Shown here one piece after another: positions 43,875-56,030 of a stretch of DNA of 64,000 bases. Under the pieces are notes generated by a model. The model was not told where the DNA came from and ran no database searches. It saw only the letters and a list, made by a program, of their open reading frames with translations. Origin of the DNA: Cercophora sp. LCS_1. Taxonomy: Eukaryota > Ascomycota > Sordariomycetes > Sordariales > Lasiosphaeriaceae. The translations under genes and the position numbers were made by a program. Every line of letters begins with the position of its first letter. The stretch's first letter is position 1. The DNA lies in NCBI GenBank assembly GCA_036250225.1, contig JAPZLL010000060.1, positions 1 through 64,000 of the forward strand, read 5' to 3'.

Positions 43875-44479
43875 TCACGGCGAATTCACAACATTAAGCG
43901 TCAAATCAGCCCAGTCCCCACCCTCATCCGTGTTCCTCACCCGCGCCTTGATATCCACAACTTTATCCTTGCCCACAATCTGCGACCCCTGAATCTGTCC
44001 ATCCAAGTCATTCGTGCTCTCGCTTGTTCCCTCAAACAACTTGACCACATAATTGACTTGCACGCCCAGATCCGACGGGCGCAGCGTCAGTGTCAGGAGC
44101 ACCTCGACGCGAATCTCGCCGCCTGCGCTTGCGCTGTAGCTCACTTGGCGGGTGAAGCCAACGCCTGCTGCTGAGCCAAGAACGACGGGGCTAAGGGTGG
44201 TGGTACGGGTGAAGTCATCGTCGCCAAATGTTTCCTGTATTCATGCCAAGGTTGGTGAGAATGCACCCTAAAAGGACATGGAAGACAGGATAGTAAGGGG
44301 GATTGGCTTACGTCGTCGTGGATGTGCATGGTGGAGGAGATGTAGATTGTGCGGGAGATGGCTTGGCGGGGGTCGAGGGAGGATTCCGGGACGGGAGTGA
44401 GGGCGAGGTCGGTGGAGGGGAGCGGAGAGGCCTGGACCCCTGAAAGGAGGGTGAGGAGGAGTATGTTGAAGAGCTTCAT
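43875..44479 (-). CDS. Small secreted protein, function unknown
   Basis: Exons are 44479-44312 and 44234-43875, with a 77-nt phase-0 intron (donor GTAAGC, acceptor ACAG); the product is 175 aa. The start at 44479 is preferred because it begins a clean signal peptide (MKLFNILLLTLLSGVQASPLP). The mature part starts with a Pro/Ser linker ending in DPRQ, a possible Kex2-like site, and continues with alternating hydrophobic/polar residues (GEIRVEVLLTLTLRPSD, KVVDIKARVRN) that suggest an all-beta domain. It has no cysteine in the mature region, unlike typical effectors. No family was recognised. Confidence 0.75.
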
Positions 44480-45822
44480 TTTCAGGTTGCCGAGTAGGGC
44501 GATGGTGCTTGAGGTTCGATGCTGGTGAGGACTGGACTTGAAGTGGCGAGAAGCCATTGTATTTATGCTTGTTTGCACACAAAGAGTTGCGAAGTTGCTC
44601 TCGCGCCAATTTCGTCATCGTGATTCCAAGAATAGCCCTTCGCGTCTTTCACTGACCTCGACAAACGGGCTCTCACAGATTGAGTTTGATGGTTTCAATC
44701 TCGATCTACCTGCCATCTCGCGTGTCGACAACCATGATTCGATCAGTAATACTTGACAATAAATCGGCACCGAATCTCGACATATCTGTCTCGGTCCTTC
44801 CCGCTTCAATTTTGCAGATGTCCTGGCAGTATCATGGTGGAGCTCAGGGCTGAAGGTTGGCGAGAAGGTCTGGGATATTGTAAACGAAAAGCTTGTCGAG
44901 TATCCTCCAATGATTGTGGCGAGCGAGACGGAGTTTACCGAGAACTCGCTAAGCGTAGCTAAGATGGGTGAGTTAGTATGCAAGGTGTCGGAGTTCCAAG
45001 CTCTGATGTTCAGATATCTTTATCGTCAATATCGGAGTTCTCGCTTTTACATAATGGACCGTGTCGCGGGTTCCTCATCAAATGCTCCGCGATGGTACGT
45101 TACACGGCCAATGATGCCAGTACGGCGCTCAACGGGGGGTTGGGAGCGGTTCGCGGATTGTGGCATATAGGGGAGCTCAGGCAGACTCAGAGGTAATCAT
45201 GACTTTGTTTACTCTGAACCTCAGACCAAAGTCAGCAACCATCCTCAGCAAGTCACGTATTCTAACCACCCTCAACAGGACATAAAGGTTTGCTTCTTGT
45301 GTGTTTGCGATGGCAGTCAACCGGGCACATAGAACGGGATCAAGCGTCACCGTCGTGCATGGCGGCTAATAACCCGGGGCGCCACCGGGGATTTTACTGA
45401 GCCCTATGACCTAAAAAGGGACTAGGCCAAGGGATAGAGATGAACAGTTGCAACACCAACGCAGGGAAATGGAGTCGAAACTTAAATGCCGCGACCTGTC
45501 ACATTTTGTCCTGCGATAATAGCGCAACCAGGTATTCCGATGTCGAATGCTACCTCGCTTCGGACGCCGAGGTCCCATTGCATCACCCAACCATTTGACT
45601 TGCTCATGACCACACAAGGTAATCTCTGCGAGTCACGAAGCTTCGGGAACGGATGAGGGGCCACTGATCATCAACCGATAAGTCAAGGTTGTCACGGAAT
45701 TCACAGATGAGAAGGGGTTCAGGGGTAATCAACAAAGCCCGCTTTAATTTCCACAATTTTTGTTTCGCAATCGGCGACTCGAGCACAGAACCAAGAGCAA
45801 CCCAATCCGCAACCAGGTCATG
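44480..45822. other. Intergenic, no gene seen
   Basis: Short frames on both strands lack domain signals. Nothing repetitive was noted apart from the short phrase CCCGCTTCAATTTTGCA (about 44803), which nearly recurs beside the hairpin repeat at 60.48 kb. Confidence 0.35.
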
Positions 45823-47872
45823 TTAAGCAGGGACAGGCAAAGCGAGAAGCTTTTGCGCAGCATGCTCCGACACAATGACAATAGCAGCCGACGGGTTGGC
45901 TGTGATCATGCCAGGGAAGATGGAGGCATCGACGACAAACAAATTATCGGTTCCATACACCTTGGTGTTGAGGTCGACCACAGCAGTGCCATTCGCACGC
46001 CCATCGTCGCTGCCAATCTTTGCCGTTCCTGACTCCTGTTAGTCAAGGACTCTCAGACTCTTACGGGCCTTTGGATCTTACCAGTCCAGTGGTTGGAGCC
46101 ACGTCTTGCTGGGATGGCGGGGACCTAGAGTCGTTAGATATACAGATGCCATTGCATTGTGAGGGGAATCTTACAGAGTTGATAAACGCCTCGGCTGTCA
46201 CGTTGGATCGAGGGGTAATCCATGTGACGTTGGAAACGCTCTTGAGAGCCTCCTGAATATGGATAAGACCTTGGATGACGGCCGCCTTGTCTTCAGCATT
46301 GCGGAGGTACGGAGGCGTCGAGACAACCGTGTTGAGCTGACGGGTGATGGTGAGACGCCCTCGGGAGACTGAGCCAGTGCCGAGATACTGGGTCACGGTC
46401 ATGGAGGCTGATCCGTTAGCGATGGCCAGCTGAGAAGCGGTTGGACTTACTGTTGAGAGTGCCCTCAACACGGGCTTGCCAGTGAAAGTGTCTCTCGATG
46501 CCGTCGGCACCCTTGATGACTTCCCAAAACTAATAATCGTCAGATCAATGCGTCTGGATCGTAAATGAGAACTGGCTTACAATGGGTCCAATGTTTGGCG
46601 CGGCTTGGGCGAGAGGCCCAGTCCTGTTGGCTGTGGCATGTCAGCGAATATTCAAATGAATTGACCCCTGACCTGAGCCTACAAAGATACACCTCCTTAT
46701 CATCAAGGATTGGCGTCTTCCAAGCACCATAGTAGTCGTAAAACACAACACTGGGATGTGCAATCTCAATGTCGGTCTGCAATCATCAGCATCAATCCTC
46801 TTCAACTCAAAGCAGCCACTTACTCCAACGTGATCGTTCAAGTTGTACCCAACCGGCAGATTAATCCACTGCGCCTGATCAACCATGGTTGGCCCATCCG
46901 TCGAGTTCTTGACGATATTCAACTGATCAACCGATCCAATGCCGCTCCTCCACAACAACTTGGCGCTCCCAAAGCTGCCCGCCGCCAACACAACCCGTCC
47001 CGTCTTGGGCGTCACATTGACGATCCCCGCATGACCACCGCCATTACACTCAACCTCAACGCCAGTGGCATGTCCACCCTCTCTCACCACTCGCTTCGCC
47101 ACGGTCCTCGTCCACAACGTAAACTCCTTCCTAGCACTTGCACTAACCAGATACGTCGCCAACGGGCCACCCCTTTCACCACCGGCATACATAAACGTAC
47201 TATGTCCATACGTGCGGTTCTTCTTCTCCGGCGCATCGTTTGCAACAACATACTCCCAGCCCGCCTGCTTCAAGCTCCCTCCCAAGAACTCGAACCCCTC
47301 GGCGAGATACCTCTTCCCATCCATGCTCGGCGCGATGGTACCAGGGATCCGCTTGAATACCTTGTCCGTGGCCTCCTTGAGATCAGAACTGCGCCATCCA
47401 ATCGGAAAATTGGTATCCCAATCAGCAGGATGGGGCTTCCACCAGAGCCCGGCGTTGACGGCTGTTCCGCCGCCGAGCACGCAGCCAGCCATTTGATCGA
47501 CGTCGGTGCACGAGACACCGACGGGATCGGCCCAGATCTGGTTGCACAGGCCGGGCACGTCAAAGCGCGTGAGGGTCGTGTTTTGGAGCCAGTCTGGCTT
47601 CATGGTGCCGCCCCACCTGCCGGTGGAGGGCGGGCCCTTTTCGATCAGGAGGACGGTTTTACCAGCTTCCGAGAGGCGGTCTGCCAGCGGGATACCGCCG
47701 GCGCCGGAGCCGATGATGATGTAGTCATAGGTTGTTGTCGAGGAGATGTTGGAGCAGAGCTGGGCGAGGGAGGGGGAGACTGGGGGGTTTAGTGGTTGCT
47801 GGAGGGGGAATGGGAGGAGGAGAGTTGGGACGTACAGAGGGCCGTGATGGCCGCTAGCTTGGAGATGTGCAT
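45823..47872 (-). CDS. Secreted GMC flavodehydrogenase (cellobiose-dehydrogenase DH-domain type, AA3_1-like)
   Basis: Eight exons: 47872-47836, 47779-46824, 46776-46683, 46630-46581, 46529-46451, 46407-46175, 46124-46082 and 46028-45823. Introns are 43-56 nt and all junctions keep frame; the product is 565 aa. A signal peptide (MHISKLAAITALF...) precedes the FAD motif GSGAGGIPLADRL and VLLIEKG. MAGCVLGGGTAVNAGLWWKP is near-diagnostic for the dehydrogenase domain of cellobiose dehydrogenases. The catalytic His lies in GSNHW (exon 7) and the Asn in NPSAAIV (exon 8). No cytochrome or cellulose-binding domain is attached, so it is a stand-alone dehydrogenase whose sugar substrate and electron acceptor are unknown. 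Such enzymes act outside the cell in lignocellulose oxidation. Confidence 0.9.
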
Positions 47873-50225
47873 CTTGGATGAGCCGAACGGCGCTGACCTG
47901 AGGATTGAAGAGGGATTGGGGCGGCGTGAGCCTGGAGGAGGAGGGCGAAGAACCAGATTCTCTCTAGGTGTCACCCAGGGTGGACGAGCTGGATATACGT
48001 CCTTCTTCTCCACCCGTCGAGCTCAACCCCTGAACGAGGAACTATTACCCACCCGAGAGTCGGGATCCGGATTTGCCATCTCCACATTTTCCCCAGACCC
48101 AGATGCGGAGATTTATTGGTGTTTAACCTTGTTATTCTTGGCGACGACATCTTTGGGGTCCTTGATTAGCCGCCATGCCCGACTCGATCAGGGCGCCCGG
48201 CTCGGCCCAGGAGCTTGTCTGGGGCCCCCAAGACAATATGGACGGGCGGGGAACCTGTTATTGTCGGGACACCACGTGATTGAGTCTGGAAAATATCCCC
48301 TCTTGTTGGAGTGAATGGTGTGGATGGTTGTTTGCCGGTCTTCATTTGCGCTCAGGGGTATATCTTCACCGGTGTAGCCTGAATCGGATCCATTCGGCAG
48401 CCAAACCTGCGATGGGGTCGGTGATGTGATGTGATGAATCGATCTCGGTTGTTCCTGGTTCCTGACGAGGGGGTCGAAAGCCGGCAGGCGGCGTTGTCGT
48501 GTGCTGGTATGGGATGTTGACATTTAAGCTTCCCCGCTGTGATATGAAGGGACGACAACATGTCTACTTACGTTCCAGTTGATGCCATGGACACATCGAG
48601 ATGATTCTAAGGCGGCTGCAACAGTGGGTGAGTGATTCAAACCTCACTGGCGAATCATCTGTGTTCGCCTTGGACAAGATGATGAACGCAGATTTAGGAC
48701 AAGACGCTTCTCCAACAAGGTTGAGCATTCTCACGATGAAAGTCGGCGTCGGATTCATCCGCCCTTACCCGGATCATGGCGTTGTGTGTAGAGGAACGTG
48801 GTTCCGGTTTATCCATCAGCCACATCTTCACGCCAAGCGAGATCCGCACCGCAAGCATTGGCAAGTCAACTGCAGCGCGCGAAGTGTAGATTGTAAGGCA
48901 AACCATACATGCTTTGATGACTACCTAGGCACCGTGTCTAGGTGATCCAAATACAAGACGCGAGCACGCGGGTATCTGACAAACCTCACCTCGCCTAGAA
49001 CATTGAGAAGCCGAGATCCGGATGACCTTACGGTTGTGTTTGCGGAAGGTAAACGATCGACGGTAGGACATGAGATGAACCAATCATTGAACTCGAGTAT
49101 GCCCCATGAATCTTACCTGCGTTTCTGTAATACTGGTGGGCGAGAGCTCTTTTGTTATTCTAGAGGGCTGATAGATTTGACGCCATTCTATGCACCCAGA
49201 CAAGTTGCCGACAAGATCAGCGGGCCACTAAGGCGTCGACACGCCAATCCCTCTCTCGAAAAGGTGCAAAAACACAAAACATATGTTTTCTGAATTAGAA
49301 TAGCCTAGAGGCCCCGAATAACCTTGTGAAGCCCCCCGGGCTTTGATCTAAGCATTTTGTAGAGTGCAACTGGGTAGAAACAGCTGAAGCGCTGACAGCC
49401 GCAATGCATGTCTCGTCTTTTCTGTCACCTACTTGCCACACTTTGAGGCCAAACAAAATAAGGTTCGGGAGGTTCGCACTGACGAACATACCAAAATGGT
49501 GACGCGCTAAAGATTAGTGAGCGAACCTGGCAAGATGGGCTGAAGAAAGTTCAGCCTTGCCTCAGCTGAAGCCGGTGCACACGGACGGAAGCGGCCGTTG
49601 AATGCATCGGTGCTCGGATTCGGGTCGTTGAGTGGCTCTTTGTTGTTCCGGTTTAGGTGCGCCGAGTCTTCGCATGTGCGAATCAACACGTTTTCGTCTG
49701 GGAGGTGATGTCCCGAGCAGCTCTGTAAGATTTTAAGATTTGAGTCTTGTCGTCAAGGATAATCTTCAAGCGATGTCGTGCAAGTTGCCGAGATAAGAAG
49801 GGAAGGCTAGGATCAGGCTGCTGTTAGTGCGTGGCAAACGCAGATTGCGTTCCATCGAGGCGGAAAGTCTCAGCTCGGTGGAGTGTGGAGGAATCTTCTG
49901 GGCCGCGCTGTGCTTAGCACGTTAGTGAACGTGGCCTTTTCGTAGGAGCCACCTGCCTCGTTGAGGGCTAGCGCGGGGGCGCCGGTAACCGCCTCGGAAC
50001 AACAGCAGCACCGGTTGGACACTGGAACTTTGAGAATCGCGATTGTGGGGACCCTGCCAAAAGGCCAAACTGCAGCAAAAATAAAACTCTCATTGCCTCG
50101 CCGCCGAGCCAGCGCCTTTCTCCCATTCTGCCGTTGCGCTTCCACGCTCACTTGCTGAAGTTGCAACTCCCGTTTCTCTCTGCTACCGAACGAAACGCGA
50201 CGCGCGCACGCGACAAACCGACAAA
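47873..50225. other. Long intergenic region, no gene seen
   Basis: Frames such as 48601-48945 (plus) and 48188-48523 (minus) have no domain, no signal peptide and no convincing splice context. Nothing repetitive was found. The right ~200 bp are the promoter and leader of the PHO88-like gene. Confidence 0.4.
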
Positions 50226-50927
50226 ATGGCCATCAGCCCGCAAATGTAGGAAACCCGCCATTGCCGAGTCCGGACTCGAGCAGCGACGAGCAATGGCTGA
50301 CAAAGTTTGGACAGTACCAACCTCATCATCATCCTCGGTGTGATGCAGGTCTCCAAGAAGATCCCCTTTGAGGACCCCAACGTGCTCAACATCTGCCGCG
50401 CCGCCTATGCGCTCAGCAACTTCATCATCATCGGCATCTACCTCTACCTCAAGAGCGTCATTGACAAGAAGAAGGGTATGGCGACCTCCTATCCGAGCGA
50501 CGCGCATCGCTTGCTAATTGCTGCTGTTACAGACCTGACCACGCTCAAGTATGTCGAGCCGGCGCCGATGGGATCGACTGAGGAGGGCAAGCTCGTGACG
50601 ACGACCGTCCATGCCTACGACTCCAGCCAGCTCAAGAGCTTGATGCGCGCGCAGATGACTGGTGTTCTCATGATGGGTGTCATGCATCTCTACTTCAAGT
50701 ACACCAACCCCCTCGTCATCCAGAGCATCATCCCCCTCAAGGGCGCCCTCGAGTCCAACCTCACCAAGATCCACCTCTGGGGCCAGCCGGCTGCCGGCGA
50801 CCTCAAGCGGCCCTTCAAGCAGGCTGCCGGTTTCATGAGCGGTCTCCAGAGCGGCCCTGCGCAGAGCGACAAGAAGGCGGTCGAGGCGGCCGAGCGCGCC
50901 GGTCGCGGTGGCGTCAAGGAGGAGTAA
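50226..50927 (+). CDS. PHO88: PHO88/SND3 endoplasmic reticulum membrane protein
   Basis: Exons are 50226-50245 (20 nt), 50315-50475 and 50533-50927; the product is 191 aa, the usual family length. The start MAISPQ...TNLIIIL in the tiny first exon matches the conserved N terminus. MQVSKKIPFEDPNVL and DLTTLKYVEP are family signatures. Two or three hydrophobic segments are visible (residues ~8-24, ~40-58 and ~105-125), and the C terminus is charged (KKAVEAAERAGRGG). In yeast, Pho88/Snd3 sits in the ER membrane, supports maturation of phosphate transporters and acts in the SND targeting route for membrane proteins. Confidence 0.93.
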
Positions 50928-51409
50928 AAACATGTAACCGAGATTTATAATGGTTCTTTTACCCTTGTATTACCATGCGATGCCTTTGGCCATGATTATT
51001 TAGACAGGCAGGCCGGGGGTTCTGGGGTTTATCGAACTGGAAATCGGGAGCGGGCGTCATGTTTTCATCCTGGGTTTCTTGCCAGCTAATGCTCTGCCCT
51101 CATGAAATCAACGGGTTTTGGATACGAACGAATTGTGCATTTGCATCTGCGTGGCGAATTGGCGTGATGCTGTTGGTCGCCTCGGCGGTTTCCAGCCGCC
51201 GATCGGATGGCCGACAACCCCGCGACGCCTCTGACTTCAGCGCTGCAGCGCCCGAAAACGTGAACCTCTCGAACTACTTTTTGACCGAGCTCAACAATCC
51301 ACGGTCTCCCATCCACGACATCACTTTCCAGCACCCTTTAGCCACCCACACGAACGAAAAGCCTCCATTGGCCGGATAGCTATATTTTCTTTTCGTCGCC
51401 GCGCCCGTC
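50928..51409. other. Intergenic between PHO88 and RAD14, no gene seen
   Basis: It contains the 3' flank of PHO88 and the short promoter of the next gene. A 106-codon frame here (51059-51379) has no domain. Confidence 0.4.
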
Positions 51410-52665
51410 ATGGCGCAACCAAGCTCTCCCAGAGCAGCGGCAAGCGCACCTCCCCGATCACCGCCAACTCCCGACGTCACCCGGCGGATCGTAAGTTCCC
51501 CTCTCCTCCACCTCCCCCAAAACAGCTCTAACACCAAGCAGGAAGAATCCCGCCTCCGTGCCAAGGCCCTCCGCGACCGTCTTGACGCCGAACAACGAGC
51601 CGCAGGTGTGCCCTCTCCCCCACGAACATCAACCGGGCTCGTCGCAACAGACACCATCACACTCGCTGGCCGCAAACGCCCACACACAGCCCTCACGCGC
51701 TCCCAAGTCCCCACGACCAACCGCGATGGCCGTACATCCACTACTCCCGCCGCTGAGGGCGGCGGCGGCGGCGAGCTTAAGCCCATCTCGCGCAAGTTCC
51801 AAAAATACGTCGACTACAACTTCAGCGCCATGACGGATACCAAGGGTGGTTTCTTGTCCACTGAAGACGACCCATGGAATAAGAGCATGTCTACGGGAGA
51901 GGCAAAAAAACCAGAAGGGGAGCAGAAGCCGGCGCATATGACGGCTGCGGAATGGGAGAGACACCAGTTGATCAAGAACCTGAAGCGGAATAAGGCGGGA
52001 CCGTTTGAGCCTGGGCTGAGTTCACTCAGTGATGCGAAGACGCGGAAGAAGTGCAGGGAGTGCGGGGATATGGACATCGACTTTGTCTGGGAGGAGACGT
52101 TTGGGTGTGCGGTTTGCAAAGGGTGTAAGGAGAAATTTCCGGATAAGTACAGCTTGCTCACTAAGACGGAGTGTCGGGAGGATTATTTGTTGACAGATCG
52201 TGAGTTTCCTGCTCTCTACAGTTGGGATGAGTTGGGTGCTGACAGGACGCAGCTGAGTTGAAGGATCCTGAACTGCTGCCACATTTGAGCAAGCCGAATC
52301 CGCACAAGAGTCATTGGCATGACATGATGCTTTTTCTGCGGTACCAGGTCGAGGAGTATGCGTTTGGCAAGAAATGGGGGAGTGCCGAGGCGTTGGACGC
52401 CGAGTTTGAGAGACGAGAGAAAGAGAAGAAGCGGAGGAAAGAAGAGAAGTTCAAGGAGAAGTTGTTGGACTTGAAGAAGAAGACGAGGACGGATGCCGTG
52501 AGGAGGAATAATGCAAACGCGGGAGGGAGCGCGCGTTTTGGGGACAGTGTTGGGGCGAGCGGGAAGCATGTTCACGATTGGGGACGGACGGTTGAGAACG
52601 CGGAGGGCATGACGGTCAAGACGTGCACGAGCTGTGGGATGGAGGTTGAAGAGTTGGAGTTTTGA
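51410..52665 (+). CDS. RAD14: DNA-damage recognition protein Rad14/XPA
   Basis: Exons are 51410-51490, 51542-52199 and 52253-52665; the product is 383 aa. The zinc finger is CRECGDMDIDFVWEETFGC (first three Cys) plus AVCKGC at residues ~203-227. It is followed by FPDKYSLLTKTECREDYLLTD, and after the second intron KPNPHKSHWHDMMLFLRYQVEEYA, the invariant XPA core. A basic helix (ERREKEKKRRKEEK) and a C-terminal CTSCG segment complete it. The protein verifies damage in nucleotide excision repair with TFIIH and RPA. The N terminus is Pro/Ser-rich and disordered. Intron 1 is 51 nt with no in-frame stop, so its retention would simply add 17 residues. Confidence 0.95.
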
Positions 52666-53401
52666 CATGCACGTCAGTGTGTGGGTCGCGTGCAGCTTCC
52701 CGTCGGGCATCCAGCGCCCTGGGCTTGTGCATGCAGCAGACAGCTGCCTTTCTGCGAGTAGGAGGCTATCCCCACCGCCGATAGAATAATTCAGGGCAAC
52801 CTGCGGGGTGTTTTGCGCGGGTGATAGATATGAACTTCCAGTGTCATCTCGAATTCGAGGCGGATTTATAGCACAATGGGGGCCGCTCGCCCCGCTGCCC
52901 CTGAGTGGGACTTCTGGGCAGGGGGCGCATGGACCAACCAGCTGTTTTGATGCCTTGCAGCCTCACGCCTAACCAGGTCCGTTGATTGGCCGCATTTTGG
53001 GGGCGACGGGACCTCTCCGCTTGTCGCTGGCCATTTTTGGCAAGCATCGCCAACAACCCCAGCCAGCAGCAAGCTGTTGCCGCCCTGCCGCCATTTCGTC
53101 CGTTTTTGCAGTGACGAGAAAAAAAAAAAAGAAACTTTAACCTCTTCCCGGTCCCGCAGCGCTGCACTCGGCATCTTTGCCAGCTTACCACCGCGAACCA
53201 TCTCTTAAGTTTCTCGAATCCCCTCGCCGTTTGTCGATAACCGATTTGCTGTCACTTGTCGATTGGCGCGGAGCTCTGGACCTCTGATACCCGCAGCATC
53301 TCCAACCGCAGCCCCTTTCGTCGTCGCCCATCGGCGCGTCGATGGGAAGCTTGACTCCGCGCGCATCATTCGACATCTAGCCCGGCTGCCTTCCGCCTGT
53401 C
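52666..53401. other. Promoter/5' leader region of the striatin gene
   Basis: A poly-A tract (about 53118-53130) and CT-rich stretches precede the start. Minus-strand frames here lack domains. Confidence 0.4.
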
Positions 53402-56030
53402 ATGGGCACAAACGGCGGTAACCTTGGCGGCCCCGGGCACGAGATGGCCGGCATTATGGGGAGCGGTGCAAACCACCCGCCCGCCACCGAATACACATTG
53501 CAAGGTGAGTTTTTGCGCCGGGCCAGCTTCGCCTCTCGTTGTTGCAAAGTTTCCAAAGCTGACGGTAATGGGCAGGTGTTATGCGCTTTCTCCAGACCGA
53601 ATGGCACCGCCACGAGCGCGACCGCAACGCGTGGGAAATTGAGAAGCAGGAGATGAAGAGCAGGATAGCCAACCTTGAGGGCCAGGCCAGGCGCGCGGAC
53701 GCAACCCAGAAGGCCCTGAAGAAATACGTCACGATTCTCGAGAAGAAGGTCAAGGAGCAGGCTGCGACTTTGAAGGGGGGCAAGCCCGACGAGGTAGAGC
53801 CTGAGAAGGCAAAGCTCGACCGAGAGGCCTTGCTGCAAGAAAAACTGCGCCGTACGTACTTCAATCGCGCTGTTGGAGCCATCTAACATGGAGGATAGCA
53901 TCAAAACAGGTGTCTGATGAGCCCGGTCTGCTCGGTCCCAACGAAGACGATACCGCCCGAAACGAGCTGAAAACCTTCCTCGATCAATGCCAAGCCGAGT
54001 TCACGTACCTCATGATAACGCCGGCGAACCCCCTACCACCCCGAGAATCCCCGCCGCTCCCCATGATCGAAGACCTGCGCGAGGGCGAAGCCTTCGGCCA
54101 GCCGCCGATGGAGCAACAGTCCTTCCAGCGATCCATGCAATCCATGCAACAGCAGAACAATGTCCGCGAGCTCCTCAACGCACAAGCTGCCCCAAACCAC
54201 GCACCGCCGCCAGTCGCAGCCGGAGCCTTTGGCGCCAAGGGTTTGGAAGTGCAGCCGACGCCAATGGTTCGCACCTCGAATACGGACCAGAGCGCGCTGA
54301 ACTACAACCCACAATGGGCGGGAAACTTGCTGGCAAACAAGGGTCCTGAGGAGCCTCCCAAGGCAAAGGCTCAACAGCGGGCCCTCCAGGAGCCTGAGGA
54401 GATGGTAGACCAGGCTGACAAACCCCTGACGGAGGCCGATGGCTGGGACTTCAGCGAGGGAGAATTCACCGGGGCGGCCCCGCAAGTGCCGCCGCCGCAA
54501 AGTGTGCCGAACCGCCCAGATACCGACGTCTTTCCTTCAGCCGATAGCATCCCCAAGTCACCAAACCGCGCCCCTGTGTCGCATCGGAGGAAAAGCTCGA
54601 GCTCAATGGCGCGAAGGAGGACGCCTGAGCACGAACTCTCGCTGAATGCGTCGTTGAACCAGAAACCCGAAAGCGCCAGCTTCAAGCTCAAGTTTGGGCT
54701 GCGTGGCCATTTGGACACAGTCAGGACCGTTATCTTCTCGGGCGGGGGAAGCCCAGGTGAGCCGGAGATCTGCACGGCGGGCGATGACGGCATGATCAAA
54801 CGGTTCCACATCCCGGATCGCCACCCGGGGCACATGGGCGCTAACGGGTCCGACCTGGATGTGATTGCCGACTTTACCCACCGCGGCCACAATGGCGCCG
54901 TGCTCTCTCTCACGTCATGGTCGCCGTCGCCCAACTTCTCAACTGGTGGCCGGGCCCAAGGTGACGGCTGGATCTTCTCTGGAGGCCAAGACGCCACAAT
55001 TCGGGTGTGGGAACGGGGCCGAGTGGACCCCAAGGCTACGCTGGATGCTCATACCGATGCTGTGTGGGCACTCTGCGTACTCCCGACCAACCTTGGTTCC
55101 ATCTTTGGCCAGACGAGCAACTACGGGACACCGGAGAGGATTCTCCTTGTTTCGGGCGCAGCTGACGGAACCGTCAAGGTGTGGGCTGTTAGCGCGCCGC
55201 CGCAGCTTACCTCTCCCCAACCAGGGACAGGGCGACGCGGACCGGGTGGTCGTGTTAGGGGCAACTCGACAAGCTCAGGCTCCGCGTTCCCCAGCTCCCC
55301 GCAGCCCACGACGGCGTCCAACTCGCCATTCCATCATACCCTCGTCCACACCATCTCACGCACCAACTCCAAGGCCAGCCCGACATGCATCACCCCGCTC
55401 AGCCTCAACGGCGAGACATTTGTGGTCAGCTACTCGGACGCCGCCATCATTGTCTACGACACGCGCACCGGCGAGGAGATTGGAACAATGGCCAGCCTCG
55501 AGACCTACGATGGCAGCATCGCTACCAGCGTCAATGCCGTGGTAGCAACAACGGTCGGCCTCGACCAACAGCACCAGGGCCTCAACGAAGAGGACAGCGG
55601 AACAGGGGGTGGCGGCCCAACGGGTGGCGGACGTGCCATGGCCGGCTCGGGCGTCGAAGGCGTCATCATTTCAGGCCACGAAGACCGCTTTGTGCGCTTC
55701 TTCGATGCTAACAGCGGTATGTATCTCCTCCCATTACGTTCACCTGACACCGGCTTATATCCAACCTCAGGCCAATGCACGTACAACATGCTCGCCCATC
55801 CGGCCTCCATCTCATCTCTTTCCCTGTCTCCAGACGGCCGCGAGCTGGTCAGCGCCGGCCACGACGCCAGCCTGCGCTTCTGGTCGCTCGAGAAGCGCTC
55901 GTGCATCCAGGAAATTACCAATCACCGTGTCATGCGCGGCGAGGGCGTCTGCGACGTGGTTTGGTCCCAGGATGGTCGTTGGGTGGTCAGCGGCGGTGGC
56001 GACGGGGTTGTCAAGGTTTTTGCTCGATGA
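53402..56030 (+). CDS. pro11: Striatin homologue (STRIPAK scaffold, PRO11/HAM-3 type)
   Basis: Exons are 53402-53504, 53576-53851, 53899-55716 and 55771-56030; the product is 818 aa, as expected for fungal striatins. The N terminus holds the caveolin-binding/coiled-coil region (GVMRFLQTEWHRHERDRNAW, then EGQARRADATQKALKKYVTILE) that binds phosphatase 2A and calmodulin in relatives. A ~300-residue disordered linker follows. At least six WD40 repeats begin at about residue 250 (FGLRGHLDTVRTVIF, DGWIFSGGQDATIRVWERG, LLVSGAADGTVKVWAV, GHDASLRFWSLEKR, WVVSGGGDGVVKVFAR). In Sordaria and Neurospora, loss blocks fruiting-body development and hyphal fusion. The last intron is 54 nt and open. Confidence 0.95.

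Noticed and set aside
46710..47792. 360-codon open frame on the plus strand
   Set aside because: It is antisense to exon 2 of the GMC flavodehydrogenase, whose motifs and splice sites are convincing; the plus frame has no recognisable domain.
48188..48945. Two ~110-codon frames (one per strand) in the long gap before PHO88
   Set aside because: They have no domain, signal peptide or introns; composition is that of intergenic DNA.
52844..53201. 115- and 111-codon minus-strand frames upstream of striatin
   Set aside because: They overlap each other in different frames and contain a low-complexity run; more likely striatin promoter.
54371..55033. 220-codon minus-strand frame
   Set aside because: It is a shadow of the striatin WD40 region.
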